From assembly GCF_005860805.1 (NCBI RefSeq), contig NZ_VCEJ01000009.1, positions 1 to 64,000 on the forward strand: a DNA stretch of 64,000 nt. Direction: 5' to 3'. A program made the translations under genes and the position numbers. Of the stretch, positions 60,856-64,000 are shown one piece after another. This DNA comes from Dyadobacter luticola (GTDB taxonomy: Bacteria > Bacteroidota > Bacteroidia > Cytophagales > Spirosomataceae). Position 1 is the first letter of the stretch. Each line of letters opens with the position of its first letter. The notes under the pieces were generated by a model. That model searched no databases and had not been told where the DNA came from. It saw only the letters and a list, made by a program, of their open reading frames with translations.

Positions 60856-61491
60856 ATGAGAAAAATCTTGACCTATGCAGAAGCGCATGAAATTGTTTCG
60901 CCGATGTATGATGTTTTGGCTGATTGCATTCAAAGTAGTTTCGCTGAACACTTATCAATGTGTGATTTAGCTAATCAATTTGGTAGGCCTGTGTCCTATG
61001 AAAATCGAACGAAGGCAAATATCATACACGATCACTTAAAGTCGCATGTTGCTGAAAAGTTTACTAATAGCAAGATTTTCGAAGTTGATAAATGGAACAA
61101 TATATTCGGCGTGAAGGTAAAAGACGACGTATTCATTCGGTTTAATAAAATCAATGAGAGCCGCAAAATCAGCTGTCGTAAGACAAACCAGTATATTAAT
61201 TATATGAGACAAGGAGAAATACAGGGATTTCCGGCTAGTCCAACTTTGCTCTTTGCAGGATATTTGCCTGATGAAAATTGGACCTCCATAAGAGGTATTT
61301 ATTTGCTATGCCCTGACAATGAAGACACCCTTCACTGGTCATATGAACTAGACCGTCGAAATAGCAGTGAGCAATTATCAGTATTTGAAAGAAACGAAGG
61401 ACGTAAAAGGAAGGTCAAGCTTAAACTCACGGACGAAGAAATTTATCAAACACTCAACATCAAGAAATCTGGAACGAATGATTCAGTATGA
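60856..61491 (+). CDS. Unknown protein coupled to ImmA/IrrE gene
   Basis: A 211-residue soluble protein, start M-R-K-I-L-T-Y-A-E-A-H-E; the frame is open upstream but only through promoter DNA. The middle part reads D-D-V-F-I-R-F-N-K-I-N-E-S-R-K-I and later T-L-L-F-A-G-Y-L-P-D-E-N-W-T-S-I-R-G-I-Y-L-L-C-P-D. I recall this type as conserved proteins next to XRE/ImmA genes in mobile elements, but no named domain or catalytic motif is visible. Its stop overlaps the next ATG (ATGA, 61488-61491). As part of a two-gene, self-regulated unit on a mobile island, a toxin or defence effector is possible (inference). Confidence 0.75.
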   Translation: MRKILTYAEAHEIVSPMYDVLADCIQSSFAEHLSMCDLANQFGRPVSYENRTKANIIHDHLKSHVAEKFTNSKIFEVDKWNNIFGVKVKDDVFIRFNKINESRKISCRKTNQYINYMRQGEIQGFPASPTLLFAGYLPDENWTSIRGIYLLCPDNEDTLHWSYELDRRNSSEQLSVFERNEGRKRKVKLKLTDEEIYQTLNIKKSGTNDSV

Positions 61492-62531
61492 AATTCAATG
61501 AAAAAACATTAACCCTTGCCCGGGAATCACGCGGGTATACTCAAAAGCAACTTTCTGAAAAATCAGGGGTTGCCCAGGGTACTATTTCAAAAATTGAACT
61601 GGGCCAGCTTTCGGCTCCTGAGTACTTAATAGAATTGTTCGGTAAGTCCCTAAACTACCCTATTGATTTTTTCACTCAGGATCCATACTTCTATGTTAGA
61701 GGTCACTATCGGTCTAAACAGTCCATATCAGACAAGGCGTCTAAAATGTATTTGGCTAAAATGACAATTGTCGAACGCATTTTTACGACGTTACAGACGG
61801 CAGTCGAACTTCCTGAACCTAATGTGCCAAGCTGGGATATTGATGTAGATGGTGGAAACCCAGCTATGGCCGCTTTATTTGTAAGGGATAAATGGAAAAT
61901 ACCTAAAGGTCGGATTAACAACCTCACTGAGCTGCTAGAAGACAATGGTATTTTAGTGATGCTATTAGATCTTGGTGAAAAAGACGGTTTTAGTACTTAC
62001 TCAGACATTAAATATCCGGTCATATTTCTTAACAACAGAAGGACCTCAGACCGATTGAGATTTACTTTGGCCCACGAGCTGGGACATTTAGTTTTGCACT
62101 GGGGCAAAAAAGACCATGGCCGGGATGAAGAACAAGAAGCACATGAATTTGCGAGCGAACTACTAATGCCCAGTCAAGATATAAGGCCTTATTTGAACAA
62201 ACTCAATTCTAGTACGTTGACTGATCTAAAACGGTATTGGAAAACGTCGATGGCCTCTATTGCTCGAAAGGCCAAAGATCTGGGCACAATAACCCAGGAT
62301 CAATATTATTATATGATGAAAGGCTTCTCTGCAAATGGCTATCGCAGTTTCGGTGAGCCAGAACTTTTTGAACCTGAAAAGCCAACAATTTTAAGTGATA
62401 TCGTCGAGCTATATCTCACCGATCTCAACTATACGAAACAAGAGTTGGCTAGTCTTCTGCACCTCTCAATGGACGACTTGGAAGAGTTATTATTCAATAA
62501 GCCCCGACTTTTTCAAGTTTCAAGAAATTAA
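61488..62531 (+). CDS. XRE regulator fused to ImmA/IrrE metallopeptidase
   Basis: A 347-residue protein. Residues 8-62 are a Cro/CI-type helix-turn-helix (R-G-Y-T-Q-K-Q-L-S-E-K-S-G-V-A-Q-G-T-I-S-K-I-E). Residues ~180-250 are the ImmA/IrrE peptidase: H-E-L-G-H (196-200) with His196, Glu197 and His200, and the third ligand Glu220 in E-A-H-E-F-A-S-E-L-L-M-P. The C-terminus (from ~300) has a short helical DNA-binding-like stretch (T-K-Q-E-L-A-S-L-L-H-L-S). By family, such proteins repress or cleave repressors in response to signals such as DNA damage. It likely controls its own operon through the three 23-bp repeats and may cleave or hold in check the upstream-encoded partner. Confidence 0.9.
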   Translation: MKFNEKTLTLARESRGYTQKQLSEKSGVAQGTISKIELGQLSAPEYLIELFGKSLNYPIDFFTQDPYFYVRGHYRSKQSISDKASKMYLAKMTIVERIFTTLQTAVELPEPNVPSWDIDVDGGNPAMAALFVRDKWKIPKGRINNLTELLEDNGILVMLLDLGEKDGFSTYSDIKYPVIFLNNRRTSDRLRFTLAHELGHLVLHWGKKDHGRDEEQEAHEFASELLMPSQDIRPYLNKLNSSTLTDLKRYWKTSMASIARKAKDLGTITQDQYYYMMKGFSANGYRSFGEPELFEPEKPTILSDIVELYLTDLNYTKQELASLLHLSMDDLEELLFNKPRLFQVSRN

Positions 62532-62549
62532 GCCCCTTCTGGGGCTTAA
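62528..62549. terminator. Bidirectional terminator between convergent genes
   Basis: Perfect 9-bp stem TTAAGCCCC (62528-62536) and GGGGCTTAA (62541-62549) with a TTCT loop, set between the stop of the ImmA/IrrE gene and the convergent gene at 62550. The ends are AT-rich in both directions, so it can serve both. Confidence 0.75.
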
Positions 62550-63146
62550 TTAATATGGTAAATAGTCATCGTATGCCCACCAGCATACTTTAAAGTTAAC
62601 TAGTACTTCGTTACCATTTTTGTCCAGGGTATAAAAACCAGGCTTGTATTCTCCATCATCAATACTATTGTATGTTGCTGATGCTCGCCATTCTCCATCT
62701 TGCTGACTTGATAATACTTGCAATAATCTATCGTCCTTCGGTAGAGCGTCGATAACATTATTCCAAATAACTGGTTTTATTACTCTCCTATCTTCCGAAA
62801 TCTCATCTACCTCAAACTTAGACAGCGACTTAATTTTGGTAAAATATTCATCCCAGTACGCGGGACTAGATTGTGGATTAGTCTTGTCCTCATAAAGAAA
62901 AAACCGCCACACATCGCCACTTTCATCTAAATGAATATGTTCACGATTTTTGATCAGCTTTGTTATTTGAAGCGACGTTAATCCCTTATACTTTGTGTGA
63001 ACGGGAAGTTGATCAAAATCAACTACAGAGGAAGACTCATTATAACCGAGTGGCTTATATTCTCTATTAAAAGCAGACCAATAACCTTCTTTGTTTTTCT
63101 GAATACCATATGGGAGGTTAATCCTAAAAAAATCAGTAAGCGCCAT
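62550..63146 (-). CDS. Hypothetical protein of mobilisable elements
   Basis: A 198-residue protein, start M-A-L-T-D-F-F-R-I-N-L-P-Y-G-I. The frame is open to 63335 with another ATG two bases past the relaxase stop; a 261-residue form coupled to the relaxase is possible, but the F-F-R-I-N-L-P-Y-G start looks like the beginning of the conserved part. The remainder (F-N-R-E-Y-K-P-L-G-Y, D-G-E-W-R-A-S-A-T-Y, F-K-V-C-W-W-A-Y-D-D) has no recognised domain, signal or membrane helix. It is on the same strand directly after the relaxase gene, so it may be cargo of the mobile element or part of an uncharacterised defence. Confidence 0.6.
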   Translation of the reverse strand: MALTDFFRINLPYGIQKNKEGYWSAFNREYKPLGYNESSSVVDFDQLPVHTKYKGLTSLQITKLIKNREHIHLDESGDVWRFFLYEDKTNPQSSPAYWDEYFTKIKSLSKFEVDEISEDRRVIKPVIWNNVIDALPKDDRLLQVLSSQQDGEWRASATYNSIDDGEYKPGFYTLDKNGNEVLVNFKVCWWAYDDYLPY

Positions 63147-63337
63147 ATATATTAAGCTAGGGTTTAAAATTATAACTGCTCCAATGTAAGGTTTCGATAT
63201 ATGAAGACCAAGTATTATACAATTGTTTTTAACTCCTATTAATTCTAACATAGGTTGCATTGGCATCAGGTGCAGCGCCTTTTCACAGTTGTTTTGTACA
63301 GCTGCTTTAACAGTTTGGCAAGATATAAACCGCATTT

Positions 63338-64000
63338 TTAAAAGCCCATCCCACGGCCGCGTTTCTGCTTGTGTTCCGGCTCCGGTTTGACTTGCTGCGA
63401 TTGCTCCTTTTTAACTTCCAGATTCTTGTCCAGCCTGGCCTGTAACTGTTTGGCGGTAAAGCCAACATCCTGCCCTTTGATTGGCACGCCCTGATAGCTG
63501 TAACTGGAATATTTGAGCCTCCCTTCTTCTATCTTGTACTTGCAATCAATCCCTTTTTCTTTTAGCCGCCTCTCCATGTCTTCCGGGGTTTCTGATTCTT
63601 CTTTCAAAGCAGCCTTTATTGCGATATTAACGACCTTTTGTGCGTCCTCCTGGTTGACAGCCACATGGCGGAGCTTTCCTTCTTCAAGTTTTTCTAATTT
63701 AGAGAACCCAAGCTCCTGCGTGATCTCTTTACAGATCCGGACATTGCGTGCATAGTTGTGCGAAGTTTCCAGCGCCTTGCTCCCATCCGTCGGCACGCGG
63801 TTAATGTAAACATGAATATGCTGGTGCGGCTTGTCGTGGTGCTCGTAAACGACAATTTGATGGTCTTTCGGGTCAGCCCCCATCTTTTGACAATACCGGT
63901 TGGCCGTCTCGATCATTTGCTCGCGGGTAGGTTTCTCTTCCGGTTTCCAGCTGATGGATGAATGCCACACCGGTGTCTTGCACCGGCTGTAAGATGCCTC
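63338..64000 (-). CDS. Relaxase/mobilisation nuclease, 5' end beyond window
   Basis: The frame is open through the right edge (220 codons visible, E-A-S-Y-S-R-C-K-T-P-V-W-H-S-S-I-S at the edge), so the gene begins outside the window. The metal-binding motif Y-E-H-H-D-K-P-H-Q-H-I-H-V-Y-I-N-R-V is the three-histidine site of MobA/relaxase nucleases, which nick DNA at oriT for conjugative transfer. The C-terminal half is highly charged, with coiled-coil-like K/E/Q-rich sequence and a basic tail (H-K-Q-K-R-G-R-G-M-G-F). It marks the island as mobilisable. The catalytic Tyr would lie in the missing N-terminal part. Confidence 0.88.
   Translation of the reverse strand, partial: EASYSRCKTPVWHSSISWKPEEKPTREQMIETANRYCQKMGADPKDHQIVVYEHHDKPHQHIHVYINRVPTDGSKALETSHNYARNVRICKEITQELGFSKLEKLEEGKLRHVAVNQEDAQKVVNIAIKAALKEESETPEDMERRLKEKGIDCKYKIEEGRLKYSSYSYQGVPIKGQDVGFTAKQLQARLDKNLEVKKEQSQQVKPEPEHKQKRGRGMGF

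Overview
The window looks like a heavy-metal and metalloid resistance island from a member of the Bacteroidota, most likely a Cytophagales relative such as Dyadobacter or Spirosoma (inference). The reasons are two secreted proteins with C-terminal type IX secretion sorting domains, Bacteroidota-typical lineage families (HYC_CC_PP, DUF6799, DUF6660, DUF6428, DUF3347), starts without clear Shine-Dalgarno sequences, and possible promoter boxes of the TAnnTTTG kind. No rRNA, tRNA or CRISPR array was seen.

Layout. (a) 1-4.3 kb: the start of a lipoprotein, a T9SS-secreted Ig-like protein, two small outer-membrane-type proteins, and a serine recombinase with a large palindrome just upstream. (b) 4.4-7.0 kb: a small membrane protein, an AbiEi-like/Fic fusion preceded by three repeats, and a lone response regulator. 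(c) 7.0-13.0 kb: an arsenic operon on the minus strand (arsR, DUF6428, arsN2, ACR3-type arsB, two tandem metallophosphoesterases, an MFS transporter) with a divergent arsC. A 17+17 bp inverted repeat lies between arsR and arsC. (d) 13.2-15.1 kb: a frameshifted ankyrin gene and a small mercury locus (ArsR-type regulator, MerTP fusion, GDCCVxC protein). (e) 15.4-36.5 kb: a copper/silver island. Two minus-strand genes (DUF6799, BNR-repeat protein) face a long plus-strand run: HYC_CC_PP protein, YncE-like lipoprotein, metal-binding-domain protein, DUF2231 protein, a CusA pump split in two, TolC-type channel, two CusB-type adaptors, DUF3347 lipoprotein, a multicopper oxidase fused to a CopB-like barrel, CopB and CopA ATPases, a CopZ-like chaperone, DUF305 lipoprotein and a four-helix-bundle copper protein.

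(f) 36.8-41.4 kb: a His-rich small protein, DUF2279 protein, a barrel protein with an N-terminal cytoplasmic segment, and a bestrophin-like channel. (g) 41.9-59.0 kb, all minus strand: a porin/Rieske/di-heme cytochrome unit, a P1B-2 Zn/Cd/Pb ATPase, a T9SS-secreted FG-GAP protein, DUF1345 and ZIP-like proteins, a P1B-4 ATPase, an RND adaptor, a CzcA pump fused to its own TolC-like channel, and a DUF6660 protein. (h) 59.1-64 kb: two small membrane-protein genes, an uncharacterised two-gene operon (unknown protein plus XRE/ImmA-IrrE metallopeptidase) behind three 23-bp repeats, a hypothetical gene, and the 3' part of a relaxase gene running off the right edge.

Together, the genes cover arsenate reduction and arsenite export, mercury uptake and binding, periplasmic copper oxidation and sequestration, cytosolic copper storage, and three-component efflux of Cu/Ag and of Zn/Co/Cd. 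The serine recombinase on the left and relaxase on the right suggest the island is, or was, mobile (inference). The best candidates for something undescribed are the unknown-XRE/ImmA operon with its 23-bp repeats, the self-regulating AbiEi-Fic fusion, the paired metallophosphoesterases in the arsenic operon, and the unusual fused or split efflux proteins.
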